Shown here one piece after another: positions 9,630 to 18,224 of a DNA stretch of 64,000 bases. Each line of letters opens with the position of its first letter. The stretch's first letter is position 1. Under the pieces are notes generated by a model, which worked only from the letters and a program-made list of their open reading frames with translations, did not search any database and was not told the origin of the DNA. Made by a program: the position numbers and the translations under genes. Origin of the DNA: Aestuariibaculum suncheonense (lineage in GTDB: Bacteria; Bacteroidota; Bacteroidia; Flavobacteriales; Flavobacteriaceae); the NCBI RefSeq assembly GCF_014596935.1, contig NZ_JACVXC010000002.1:565559-629558 (forward strand). The letters run 5' to 3'.

Positions 9630-10085
9630 TTAAGATCTCGGTTTGCCAATCCCTCTATCATACATTACAATACTTCCGGCGACAGAAACATTTAGACTCA
9701 ATTCCGATTTAAATTTTACTAAAAAATGCGATTTTTCAATGGCTTGTTTAGACAATCCATGATCTTCAGCCCCTAATAAATATACGCAACGTCTGGGATG
9801 ATGAAAAGATTCTAACGGTACAGCTTCATCAGTAAGTTCAACACCAACTAATCGTGCGCCTTTGGGCAGATTATTAAAAAAATCATCAAACGTTTCATAA
9901 TGAAAATAAGGCATGGCTTTAACCGCGTTATGCGTGTCACATGCCTGTTTCGCATAACGATTGCCTATCGTAAAAATAAAACTGGCGCCTAAATTTTGCG
10001 CCGATCTCCATAACACCCCTAAGTTTTCAGGTGTTTTCCCATTCTGAATCCCTATTCCGAAATATTCATTTGTAAAATTGTCCAT
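9630..10085 (-). CDS. SpoU/TrmH-family RNA 2'-O-methyltransferase
   Basis: The protein is about 151 residues and consists of the SPOUT (knotted) domain alone. The three SpoU motifs are present: TPENLGVLWRSA (motif 1, N..G...R), YLLGAEDHGLS (motif 2) and LSLNVSVAGSIVMYDR (motif 3). It methylates a ribose 2'-OH in tRNA or rRNA, with S-adenosylmethionine held in the knot. An ATG at 10103 adds six residues; the one at 10085 starts at the conserved MDNFTNEYFGIGI and is preferred. It is a short form without an N-terminal substrate-binding extension. The target nucleotide is unknown. Confidence 0.85.
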   Translation of the reverse strand: MDNFTNEYFGIGIQNGKTPENLGVLWRSAQNLGASFIFTIGNRYAKQACDTHNAVKAMPYFHYETFDDFFNNLPKGARLVGVELTDEAVPLESFHHPRRCVYLLGAEDHGLSKQAIEKSHFLVKFKSELSLNVSVAGSIVMYDRGIGKPRS

Positions 10086-10111
10086 AGGGACAAAAATAGA
10101 CATTTAAAATT

Positions 10112-10735
10112 TTAAATAGAAGACGAATTACCAACGGCAGTTACAGGTACGCAAGGCTCATAGGCTCCCGGAAATGGGTCGTAATTTAAAATTTCTTTAC
10201 CCACAATTTCTGAAGTATAATAGCCATATAATGTATAATGCCTTATGAAAGTTAAATATTTATATATATAATACAGTTCCTCATTCTCAACGTCATTTTC
10301 AGATTGTTCCATGATTTTAAAAATTTGTTGCTGTTTATCTTCGGAAACATCAAAATAAGCGGTGAGTATTTCTAAAAATTCAGATTGATTACCTTGAGAA
10401 ACTTCCTTTTTAAAAATGCTTTTAAATTTACCAATGAAATAATCCTGCCCTTTAATAAACTGCATTTGTTCTGTTCTATTCAATACATGCTCTAAAACAC
10501 GATTGATAAAAATAGGCACATTCACATCCATAGCACCAACGGTATCTGAAGCAGGTAAAATAAGACCCACCAAATGACTCAAAACAGCACGCTCTTCGTC
10601 ATTAAAAAATGACAAAAGACTTTGCTCTGATTTGACTTCTTCTCTACAAGATACCAGCACAGTAAACAACGTAGATGAAGCCACAACACCACCTAGCAAA
10701 ACAGGCATGGTTTTAAGTAATTCACGTCTATGCAT
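10112..10735 (-). CDS. Gluconate 2-dehydrogenase subunit 3-family protein
   Basis: This 207-residue protein begins MHRRELLKTM, a twin-arginine-like stretch, and continues with hydrophobic VLLGGVVASS and a lipobox-like TVLVSC at about residues 25-30. The body matches the gluconate 2-dehydrogenase subunit 3 family (FFNDEERAVLSHLVGLILPA). In this family the small subunit assists export or assembly of the GMC flavoprotein. Its start overlaps the end of the oxidoreductase gene by 8 bp, so the two are co-translated and almost certainly form one complex. The real substrate of such pairs in Bacteroidota is usually a sugar or polyol and is not known here. Confidence 0.85.
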   Translation of the reverse strand: MHRRELLKTMPVLLGGVVASSTLFTVLVSCREEVKSEQSLLSFFNDEERAVLSHLVGLILPASDTVGAMDVNVPIFINRVLEHVLNRTEQMQFIKGQDYFIGKFKSIFKKEVSQGNQSEFLEILTAYFDVSEDKQQQIFKIMEQSENDVENEELYYIYKYLTFIRHYTLYGYYTSEIVGKEILNYDPFPGAYEPCVPVTAVGNSSSI

Positions 10736-12410
10736 CCTGAATTCCTTTTATTTGTTTTACAGCATGATGTACCGCTCGATCCGTTAAAGCCATATAGGTT
10801 AGCGACGGATTTTGATAGGCCGACGAGGTCATGCAAGCGCCATCAGTAACATAAACATTTGGCACCGTATGAATTTGATTGTGTTTATTCAATATCGATG
10901 TTTTAGGGTCGTGCCCCATTCTAGCGGTTCCCATTTCGTGAATCGCATGCCCAGGATGACATTCGATATCGTAACCTTCTACGTTTTTAAAACCTGCTTT
11001 TTCAAACATAGCTACGGCCTGCGCCTGCATGTCTTTACGCATTTCCTTCTCGTTTTCTTTAAATTCACAATCAAACTGAACGGTTGGCTGTCCCCATTGG
11101 TCTAACTTTTCATAATTCAACGTCATTTTATTGTCGTGATATGGCAAACATTCCCCAAAGCCAGACATTCCAATTTTCCATGGTCCTGGTTTAAACAACT
11201 CCTCTTTAAGTTTTGTGCCGAAGCTTAATTCAGGAATGGCACGTTGCCAGTTTTCTCGACTGGCGCTGCCTTGAAAACCGTAACCTCTTAAAAAGGTGTT
11301 CTCTTTATGTTCTGAATTCAAATTTCTGAATCGTGGAATATGGAAACTCGCCGGACGACGGCCTTTATAGAATTTATCATCAAAACCATCAACGGTAGCC
11401 GTTGCGCCCACTCTAAAATGATGATCCATTAAATTATGGCCTAATTCACCGCTATCATTTCCCAAGCCATTAGGAAAACGAGCCGATTTTGAATTGAGTA
11501 AAATGGCTGTTGATGCCACCGTTGAGGCACAGCAAAAAATAACTTTAGCTTCGAAAACCAACGTTTCCTTAGTATTGGCATCAATCACTTCAACTCCGAT
11601 TGCCTTCCCTTCTTTTTCGTTATAAATAATTTTAGAAACAATTGAAAACGGACGCAAAGTCATATTTCCAGTTTTATCGGCGGCTGGTAATGTCGAGGCA
11701 TTACTACTAAAATAAGCACCGTACGGACAGCCCCGCATACAACGATTTCTGTACTGGCATGTTCCACGACCTTCAAAATATTTATCACCTGTTAAGTTAG
11801 CAAAACGCCCTATGGTTAGATGTCTGTCGGGATACTGCTGCTGTATTTTATTTCTAAATTCAGACTCAACACAATTTAAATCCATAGGCGGTAAAAACTC
11901 GCCATCGGGCAAGTGTTCCAATCCTAAAGGTTCACCAAAAACGCCTATAAAGCGTTCTACTTTATCGTACCAGGGTGCAATATCTTTGTAACGAATAGGC
12001 CAGTCTACGGCAATGTTTTCCTTTTTATTAGCTTCAAAATCTAAATCGCTTAAACGTAAACACTGGCGTCCCCAGGTTAACGAACGTCCGCCTACATGAT
12101 AGCCGCGAATCCAGTCGAAACGCTTATCCTCTTGATAAGGATTCTGCAAATCATCAACAAACCAGTGTTTTATTGATGGATGCGTTACAAACCCTGTTCG
12201 AGCCTGTTTGTGTTGTTTCTTTAATTCTTCAGATGTATTAAGTCCTCGATGTTCAAAATCCCAAGGATCTTTATTCCAGGTAGGGTAATCTTCAACGTGC
12301 TTTACATCTCTTCCGCGTTCCAACACCAAAGTTTTCATACCTTGCTCGCATAATTCTTTAGCTGCCCATCCTCCGGAAATCCCCGTTCCTATAACTATCG
12401 CATCGTACAT
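10728..12410 (-). CDS. GMC-family FAD-dependent oxidoreductase (large subunit)
   Basis: This 560-residue flavoprotein has an N-terminal FAD dinucleotide fold (AIVIGTGISGGWAAKEL, GxGxxG at 8-13), a cysteine-rich CMRGCPYGAYF motif near residue 230 and the C-terminal GMC domain with HEMGTARMG and NPSLTYMALTDRAV. It belongs to the gluconate or 2-keto-gluconate dehydrogenase type. It has no signal peptide of its own and would be exported together with the Tat-like subunit 3 encoded immediately downstream. No cytochrome c subunit follows, so the electron acceptor is not evident. It probably oxidises a sugar or polyol in the periplasm. Confidence 0.9.
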   Translation of the reverse strand: MYDAIVIGTGISGGWAAKELCEQGMKTLVLERGRDVKHVEDYPTWNKDPWDFEHRGLNTSEELKKQHKQARTGFVTHPSIKHWFVDDLQNPYQEDKRFDWIRGYHVGGRSLTWGRQCLRLSDLDFEANKKENIAVDWPIRYKDIAPWYDKVERFIGVFGEPLGLEHLPDGEFLPPMDLNCVESEFRNKIQQQYPDRHLTIGRFANLTGDKYFEGRGTCQYRNRCMRGCPYGAYFSSNASTLPAADKTGNMTLRPFSIVSKIIYNEKEGKAIGVEVIDANTKETLVFEAKVIFCCASTVASTAILLNSKSARFPNGLGNDSGELGHNLMDHHFRVGATATVDGFDDKFYKGRRPASFHIPRFRNLNSEHKENTFLRGYGFQGSASRENWQRAIPELSFGTKLKEELFKPGPWKIGMSGFGECLPYHDNKMTLNYEKLDQWGQPTVQFDCEFKENEKEMRKDMQAQAVAMFEKAGFKNVEGYDIECHPGHAIHEMGTARMGHDPKTSILNKHNQIHTVPNVYVTDGACMTSSAYQNPSLTYMALTDRAVHHAVKQIKGIQDA

Positions 12411-12508
12411 TATCTTGCTTTATCAATCACTGCAAAATACAGTATTTTTTTAAGATTTTATGGGTGACTATTTTATAAAAAAAGGTAGATATTTTCGGAA
12501 AACAAAAA

Positions 12509-12531
12509 CGGCTTGATAAAACACCAAGCCG
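12509..12531 (-). terminator. Rho-independent terminator of the aspartyl protease gene
   Basis: The stem CGGCTTG / CAAGCCG has a 9-nt loop. On the minus strand it is followed by a T-rich tract (complement of ACAAAAA), placing it just after the stop of the gene at 12559. Confidence 0.8.
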
Positions 12532-12558
12532 CTATATATCTTGTGCTAAGACTATTAA

Positions 12559-14052
12559 CTACAACACCACTTCAAGAGACTGTCCTCTTCTTGAGACTTG
12601 AAATTTCAACGTTTCTTTTTGTTGTAACTTAGAAATCAAGGTATCGTTTAATTCCTTTGCTGATGTTCCTTCAATACTAATGATTCTATCCCATAATTTC
12701 AACGGATCGCTTTCACTGGCATCAGTTCCCTGTTCTGTAGATAAATTACGCTTTACAACTAAAACATTATTAACGAAACCTATTAAATAATTATCGATAA
12801 CAAAATCTAAAGGCAACATGGTTTTGGTATTCATTCTTGTGTAAAACTTATAAGTATTCAAATCGATTACCCAATTAAATCGACGTAAAAACTGAATACC
12901 AATAGACCCTAAAACATTATGCCCTTTATGTCTGCCTTCTTCATAAGACTCTAGTGCAAAAGTGGCATCTTTAAAAGTTAAACCTGCAAAACTGATACTA
13001 TCTACAAGACCAATTTGAACAGGTGTTTGGTGACCAACACTTGTATTAAATGAATTATACAAAGGTGTCATACTTTTAATTATTAAATCTTCATCTTGGA
13101 GTTTTGTTCCAGAGCCAAACATAATAGCTTGATAACCTGCTCCTGCATCTAAGATAAACTCTGATTCAAAAGTATTCCCTTCTGAATTAATTGAAATGGG
13201 AATTGTTGGAACCCCTTCTGAATATCTGAATGTTGTGGCATTGTAATCATCGAAAAAATCATTTTCTCCAAACGAATACAAAACAATCTCGTGACGTTCG
13301 AAATTTACTTCGGTAATATAATTTCTAAAGAAATTAGAACCTCCAATAATACCATCTATTCCCTGTTTTATTTTTGGAAACATGACCATATTCTGGTTCT
13401 TTAGCGTAAAATCACCTAAGCTTAGAGTATTTCCTGCTGAAAAGTTTACCGTCATTTCTCCTCCTGGGACAAACACTTTACGCTCTTCTGTTATTTTAAC
13501 ATTCATAGCTTCCTGTAAGTCAGCTTTTAAAGCTAGTCCATCTGCTCCGGTATCAAACAACATATTCAACACCTTATCAGAATCATTTAATTTAGCCTTT
13601 AAAATGATAGAACCCCGATCGTATACAAAAGGAAATGTTGCAATTTTTTTAGATTCCTCGTAACGATTCAAATTAAAGCCTTTTGTATCTAAATAATCTG
13701 AATACAACAATTTTCCGTCTGCAGAAAATACAACATTAGAAACCTCTTCTTTATCACCATACACATAATGAACTGTACATCTCCGCTGTCCATTATCTTC
13801 TACAATTGCATCCCAATAGATTGTATTTGGCTTTCCTACATTATCAATAAAATTTCTAAAAAAATTAGTTGCCATTGGAGCCTGATAAACCCCTAATCTG
13901 AAATCATTAGAAATAAAATCCTCTATTAGGGTTTTATCACCTTTTAACAAACAGGCTTTATAAGTATTTAATGTATTAAACTCTTGGTTAAAATCTTGAG
14001 AAAACCCTTTGAGTGCGATTAAAAGTGTTAGTGCAAGAGTGTAAATTTTCAT
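12559..14052 (-). CDS. Retropepsin-like aspartyl protease with C-terminal PDZ-like domain
   Basis: The protein is about 497 residues from the ATG at 14052. It has a signal peptide (KIYTLALTLLIALKGFSQ), then two aspartic-protease halves: MLFDTGADGLAL (first catalytic Asp) and FILDAGAGYQAIMF (second, DAG rather than DTG). A PDZ-like tail contains WDRIISIEGTSAKELND. The two-lobed, secreted arrangement suggests a periplasmic or surface peptidase of unknown target. An in-frame ATG at 14118 would force translation through a terminator-like hairpin and give a poor N-terminus, so I take 14052. The terminator at 12509 makes it monocistronic. Confidence 0.78.
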   Translation of the reverse strand: MKIYTLALTLLIALKGFSQDFNQEFNTLNTYKACLLKGDKTLIEDFISNDFRLGVYQAPMATNFFRNFIDNVGKPNTIYWDAIVEDNGQRRCTVHYVYGDKEEVSNVVFSADGKLLYSDYLDTKGFNLNRYEESKKIATFPFVYDRGSIILKAKLNDSDKVLNMLFDTGADGLALKADLQEAMNVKITEERKVFVPGGEMTVNFSAGNTLSLGDFTLKNQNMVMFPKIKQGIDGIIGGSNFFRNYITEVNFERHEIVLYSFGENDFFDDYNATTFRYSEGVPTIPISINSEGNTFESEFILDAGAGYQAIMFGSGTKLQDEDLIIKSMTPLYNSFNTSVGHQTPVQIGLVDSISFAGLTFKDATFALESYEEGRHKGHNVLGSIGIQFLRRFNWVIDLNTYKFYTRMNTKTMLPLDFVIDNYLIGFVNNVLVVKRNLSTEQGTDASESDPLKLWDRIISIEGTSAKELNDTLISKLQQKETLKFQVSRRGQSLEVVL

Positions 14053-14075
14053 ATCTAATGTATTTAAGTTTAGTG

Positions 14076-14107
14076 AAAAAAGGGCTACAACCAAGGTAGC
14101 CCTTTTT
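14076..14107. terminator. Symmetric terminator-like hairpin in the 5' leader
   Basis: Stem GGGCTAC (14082-14088) / GTAGCCC (14096-14102) with a 7-nt loop, flanked by an A-tract and a T-tract, so it can act in both directions. It lies 24-55 bp upstream of the aspartyl protease ATG and may be an attenuator or the remains of an upstream terminator. Confidence 0.55.
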
Positions 14108-14118
14108 AACTTCTTCAC

Positions 14119-14477
14119 TTATTTTGAGTGACTAATTCAAATATATATCGTTATGAAATATAAAGTTAGTGAGAAGCAAAAAATCTACTGCATCTGTTTT
14201 CCTCTCTCATAAAAAACTTTAAGCAGTATGATTTTAATTAATAACGTTTGGAAAAATAAATACCCTTATATCTTTTTTTATTTTATGATAATTTTAAGAA
14301 AGAGTATTCCTTCTCTCTCAATCCATACAAATTCATCAACTATACCTTATTCTCTATCAATTTATTCTTAATTTTAAAACCTATTATTTTTTCCGGATTT
14401 AATTATCAATAATTAAAAAATATTCACAAATTTTTAATATATAAAAACACAATTTTAAAAGTATTACTATTAAATTT
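14119..14477. other. AT-rich divergent intergenic region
   Basis: This is 359 bp between divergent genes. A TATATTTG -7-like element reads leftward at 14138-14145 but has no TTG at the normal distance. A TAAATTTG element reads rightward at 14471-14478. No gene remnant was seen. Confidence 0.4.
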
Positions 14478-14478
14478 G
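14471..14478 (+). promoter_or_regulatory. Possible -7 element for the TetR-ABC-HlyD-TolC operon
   Basis: TAAATTTG fits the flavobacterial TAnnTTTG -7 consensus, although no TTG is found 17-23 nt upstream. It overlaps a possible GTG start at 14478, which argues that translation begins at the ATG at 14499. Confidence 0.35.
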
Positions 14479-14498
14479 TGAGATACACATTTAGTAAT

Positions 14499-15179
14499 AT
14501 GATTAATTTGATTCAATCCTTTAAAATAGAAGTACCCAAAGGTATTTTTATTAAAGACCCTGAGACCTCAGAGTTAGGCAAGCGCATCATTAAACATAGT
14601 ATCTTATTAATAGACGAACTGGGATTTGAACTTTTTACTTTTAAAAAGTTAGGCCTAGCAATAAACTCCAATGAAAGTTCGATTTACAGATATTTTGAAA
14701 GTAAGCATCATTTACTTATGTATCTAACATCTTGGTACTGGGTTTGGATAGAATACCAGTTAGTATTAGAGACCTTTGCTTTAAAAGACACCGAGGATAA
14801 ACTAAAAAAAGGGATAGAAGTACTTACGCGTACTACTGAAGAAGACAGTAATTTTGAACATATTAATGAAGTCGTTTTAAACAAAATTATTATCAGTGAA
14901 AACGCCAAGGCTTACCTGACCTGTGATGTCGACACCGAAAACGAAGAAGGCTTTTTCAAGCCTTTTAAACGTGTTGTCATGCGTTTTTCTGAACTTATTT
15001 TAGAGTACAACAAAACCTATAAGCATCCCTTAAGCTTAGCTAGTTCTACTATTGAAGGTGCTTTACAACAGCATTTTTTTAAACAACACATTAAGAGTAT
15101 TACAAACTGTAACTCAAAAACATCAGTAACCCAATTTTACACCAACTTAATCTTTAACACATTAAAGCATGAAGAATAA
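14499..15179 (+). CDS. TetR/AcrR-family transcriptional regulator
   Basis: The protein is about 226 residues. The N-terminal TetR-type helix-turn-helix is at about residues 20-65, with FTFKKLGLAINSNESSIYRY followed by FESKHHLL, the usual YRYF..K..L pattern. The C-terminal ligand-binding part (from about residue 70) has no recognisable signature. The gene starts an operon with an ABC protein, an HlyD adaptor and a TolC-like channel, and its end overlaps the ABC gene by 11 bp. It most likely represses this export operon until a ligand, probably the exported compound, binds. An upstream GTG at 14478 is possible but overlaps a promoter-like element. Confidence 0.85.
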   Translation: MINLIQSFKIEVPKGIFIKDPETSELGKRIIKHSILLIDELGFELFTFKKLGLAINSNESSIYRYFESKHHLLMYLTSWYWVWIEYQLVLETFALKDTEDKLKKGIEVLTRTTEEDSNFEHINEVVLNKIIISENAKAYLTCDVDTENEEGFFKPFKRVVMRFSELILEYNKTYKHPLSLASSTIEGALQQHFFKQHIKSITNCNSKTSVTQFYTNLIFNTLKHEE

Positions 15180-16833
15180 CGACGTTTTATCACCTTGGAA
15201 ACGTTTTCTAGGCCTTGTTCAACTCGAAAAGAAAGATATATTTAGAGTTGCCTATTTCGCCATTTTCGAAGGTATTTTAGCCCTGACTTTACCCTTAGGA
15301 ATTCAAGCTATTATTACCCTTCTACAAGGCGGACAAATTTCTACTTCCTGGATTGTCCTAGTGGTTTTAGTAACCTCTGGTGTAGCCTTTACCGGAATTT
15401 TAAAACTCATACAAATACGAATTATTGAAAGTATACAACAGCGTATTTTCACCAGAGCATCATTCGATTTAGCATTTAGATTTCCTAAAATTAAAATGGA
15501 AGAAATGCGTAACTATTACTTACCGGAATTAGCCAATCGATTTTTTGATACCTTAAGCATTCAGAAAGGGCTTTCTAAAATTCTTATTGATGTTCCATCT
15601 GCATTTTTGCAGGTTGTATTCGCATTAATACTATTATCATTTTATCATCCATTTTTTATCGTTTTCGGACTTCTTTTGTTAGGACTCATCTTTGTAGTTT
15701 TCAAATTTACCGCGAAAAAAGGTTTAGACACAAGTCTTAAAGAATCGAAATACAAATATAAAATGGCGCATTGGCTTGAAGAAGTGGCCCGTACAGTAAT
15801 CAGTTTTAAATTATCTGGAAAAACCAGTTTGGCCATTGATAAAACAGACGATTTAGTTTACGATTATGTTAACGGACGTGAAAGTCACTTTAAAATTTTA
15901 ATGCTTCAGTTTAAACAAATGATTGGCTTTAAAGTTATTGTAACTGCTAGCTTATTATTGGTTGGAGGTTACTTGGTTCTTGAACAGCAAATGAATATCG
16001 GACAGTTTGTTGCTGCAGAAATCATTATTATCCTAATTATAGCGTCGGTTGAAAAGCTTATTTTAAGTTTAGAATCTATTTATGATGTATTAACGGCTAT
16101 TGAAAAATTAGGTCAGGTTGTAGACAAACCCGTAGAAAATCAGTTTGGTGAAGAAATCAGCAGCGCAAAACCTTTTGCTATTGAATTGAAAAATGCGGGC
16201 TATCGTGTAGCCAATCGTAACAAACCTATTCTAGAACAAATTTCATTTAAAATAGAACCTTCCGATCGTGTTTTGATTCAGGGAGAAAGTGGCTCCGGAA
16301 AATCTAGTTTATTACAGCTTATTGCGGGAGTTGTAGCACCTACCGATGGTTATATTTACATTGACAATCTTTCTATTGAAAGTTTACATATTAACAAATA
16401 TCGTTCGCATTTAGGAATGGTTCTTTCTGAAGAATCGCCATTTGAAGGCACCATCCGTGAAAACGTCACTTTTGGCAATTCAAGCATAAGTGATGAAGAC
16501 ATTTTTAAAGTTTTTGAAAAAGTAGGTTTAAACAATTTTTTAAAACAACAGCCAAAAGGATTAAACACCTTATTAAAGCCCGAAGGAAAGCAAATTCCTT
16601 ACTTTATTTCTGGCAAGCTATTATTAGCGAGAGCTATTTTAAAACAGCCTAAAGTACTTATTTTAGAAGATCCGTTAAAGCAATTCAACATTGAAGAATC
16701 TGAAAAAATCTTTGAATACATATGCGACAAATCAAATCCTTGGAGCGTTATCGTTGTTAGTAACCTAAATTACTGGAAACACAAGTGCAACAAGCACATT
16801 ACTTTAGAAGACGGTCACATGATTAATTCGTAA
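15169..16833 (+). CDS. ABC transporter permease/ATPase with degenerate nucleotide-binding domain
   Basis: This 554-residue protein has a membrane domain with about five to six helices (residues 20-310) fused to a C-terminal ATPase domain (about 330-550). Walker A is intact (GESGSGKSS). The Q-loop position reads VLSEESPFEGTIREN, the signature is ISGKLLLARA instead of LSGGQ..R, Walker B ends LILEDP (E-D in place of D-E), and the switch histidine is replaced (VVSNLNYW). With the HlyD and TolC genes just downstream (6 and 23 bp gaps) it forms a type I-like exporter. It lacks the N-terminal peptidase domain found in bacteriocin exporters. Whether it hydrolyses ATP normally is doubtful. Confidence 0.88.
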   Translation: MKNNDVLSPWKRFLGLVQLEKKDIFRVAYFAIFEGILALTLPLGIQAIITLLQGGQISTSWIVLVVLVTSGVAFTGILKLIQIRIIESIQQRIFTRASFDLAFRFPKIKMEEMRNYYLPELANRFFDTLSIQKGLSKILIDVPSAFLQVVFALILLSFYHPFFIVFGLLLLGLIFVVFKFTAKKGLDTSLKESKYKYKMAHWLEEVARTVISFKLSGKTSLAIDKTDDLVYDYVNGRESHFKILMLQFKQMIGFKVIVTASLLLVGGYLVLEQQMNIGQFVAAEIIIILIIASVEKLILSLESIYDVLTAIEKLGQVVDKPVENQFGEEISSAKPFAIELKNAGYRVANRNKPILEQISFKIEPSDRVLIQGESGSGKSSLLQLIAGVVAPTDGYIYIDNLSIESLHINKYRSHLGMVLSEESPFEGTIRENVTFGNSSISDEDIFKVFEKVGLNNFLKQQPKGLNTLLKPEGKQIPYFISGKLLLARAILKQPKVLILEDPLKQFNIEESEKIFEYICDKSNPWSVIVVSNLNYWKHKCNKHITLEDGHMINS

Positions 16834-16839
16834 AAAAAC

Positions 16840-18201
16840 ATGCTAAATATATCTCATAATAAAGTCTCAGAATTCCTTGATTTAAATCAGTATAAATCAG
16901 GTAAAGCCACACAACATACCAATCAGCACAATTTATTTAGACGTGTGCTCCTTATTAGTTTGATTTTGGTAATTATTATCTTGTTTTTACCATGGACTCA
17001 AAATGTTACAAGCAAAGGCTTGGTTACTACGCTAAAACCAAATCAACGTCCCCAAACCTTACAATCGCCTATCCCTGGGCGTATTGATCAATGGTTTGTT
17101 CAAGAAGGCGATTTTGTTAAGCAAGGCGATACGATACTTAAAATTTCAGAAGTAAAAAGTGAATATTTTGACGACCAGTTAACCGAACGTACCGGTGATC
17201 AAATTAAGGCTAAATCAGCTTCGGTTGATGCATATCGTTCCAAAGTACAGGCTTTAAAAAATCAATATGCTGCCTTACAACAAGAGCAACAACTAAAATT
17301 AGAACAGGCCAGAAACAAATACCTTCAATCTAAATTAAAGGTTGAATCAGACAGTATTGATCTGGAAGCTGCAAAAATTAAAGCCAATATTGCCGAAACT
17401 CAGTTACAACGAACCATTTCATTACAGGAACAAGGTTTAAAAGCAGTCAAAGATGTTGAGGAATATCGCAACAAACTTCAGGAGGCCAACGCCAAATATG
17501 TTTCTCAGGAAAACAAATGGTTGGCTTCTAAAAATGAAGTCATCAATGCAAATCTAAACATCTCAACCATTAGCGCTACTTACGGCGATAAATTATCTAA
17601 AGCCCAAAGTGATTTGTATTCCGCAGAATCTAGTGCACTGGACACTGAAGCTCAGGTATCGAAACTTGAAAACAGTCTGGCAAACTACGAAAAACGTAAC
17701 AGTTTACTATACATTACCGCACCCCAGGACGGTTACATCAACAAAGCAATCATATCTGGAATTGGAGAAACCTTCAAAGAAGGTGAACCTTTAGTAGGCA
17801 TCATGCCTGCAAACTATGAGTTGGCGGTTGAAATGTGGGTTCGCCCTATTGATTTACCTCTAATCCATAAAGGCGAACATGTACAAGTGCAATTTGAAGG
17901 CTGGCCAGCCATCGTCTTTAGCGGATGGCCTAATGTGTCTTACGGAACTTATGGTGCAGAAATTGTAGCTATAGAAAATTTCGCTGGTAAAAATGGGATG
18001 TACCGTGTACTAATTACCAGAGATCCTAATTACGGTCCATGGCCAGAAGCTTTACGTGTTGGTTCTGGTGCACAAACCATTACTCTTTTAGAAGATGTAC
18101 CAATTTGGTTTGAAATATGGCGACAAATCAACAGCTTCCCTCCTAATTTCTATGTTCCTGATGATGAAGATAGTTCCAAAAAGAGTGAAAATAAAAAATA
18201 A
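16840..18201 (+). CDS. HlyD-family membrane fusion (periplasmic adaptor) protein
   Basis: This 453-residue protein has one N-terminal transmembrane helix (about 35-52, VLLISLILVIIILFLPW). A lipoyl/biotinyl-like half (GRIDQWFVQEGDFVKQGDTI) follows, then a long alpha-helical hairpin rich in A, Q, K and E (about 115-285), and the second lipoyl half and beta-barrel (ITAPQDGYINKAIISGIGET). It bridges the inner-membrane ABC protein and the outer-membrane TolC-like channel encoded next to it. Spacing of 6 bp to the ABC gene supports co-translation. Confidence 0.92.
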   Translation: MLNISHNKVSEFLDLNQYKSGKATQHTNQHNLFRRVLLISLILVIIILFLPWTQNVTSKGLVTTLKPNQRPQTLQSPIPGRIDQWFVQEGDFVKQGDTILKISEVKSEYFDDQLTERTGDQIKAKSASVDAYRSKVQALKNQYAALQQEQQLKLEQARNKYLQSKLKVESDSIDLEAAKIKANIAETQLQRTISLQEQGLKAVKDVEEYRNKLQEANAKYVSQENKWLASKNEVINANLNISTISATYGDKLSKAQSDLYSAESSALDTEAQVSKLENSLANYEKRNSLLYITAPQDGYINKAIISGIGETFKEGEPLVGIMPANYELAVEMWVRPIDLPLIHKGEHVQVQFEGWPAIVFSGWPNVSYGTYGAEIVAIENFAGKNGMYRVLITRDPNYGPWPEALRVGSGAQTITLLEDVPIWFEIWRQINSFPPNFYVPDDEDSSKKSENKK

Positions 18202-18224
18202 CCCCAATCATTTAATTTTAAATA

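Noticed and set aside
10812-11105. 97-codon open frame on the plus strand inside the GMC oxidoreductase gene
   Set aside because: It is fully inside a well-supported gene on the other strand and has no protein-like features.
14138-14145. TATATTTG as a full promoter for the aspartyl protease gene
   Set aside because: The nearest TTG lies 31 nt away, too far for the flavobacterial consensus; kept only as a possible -7 element.
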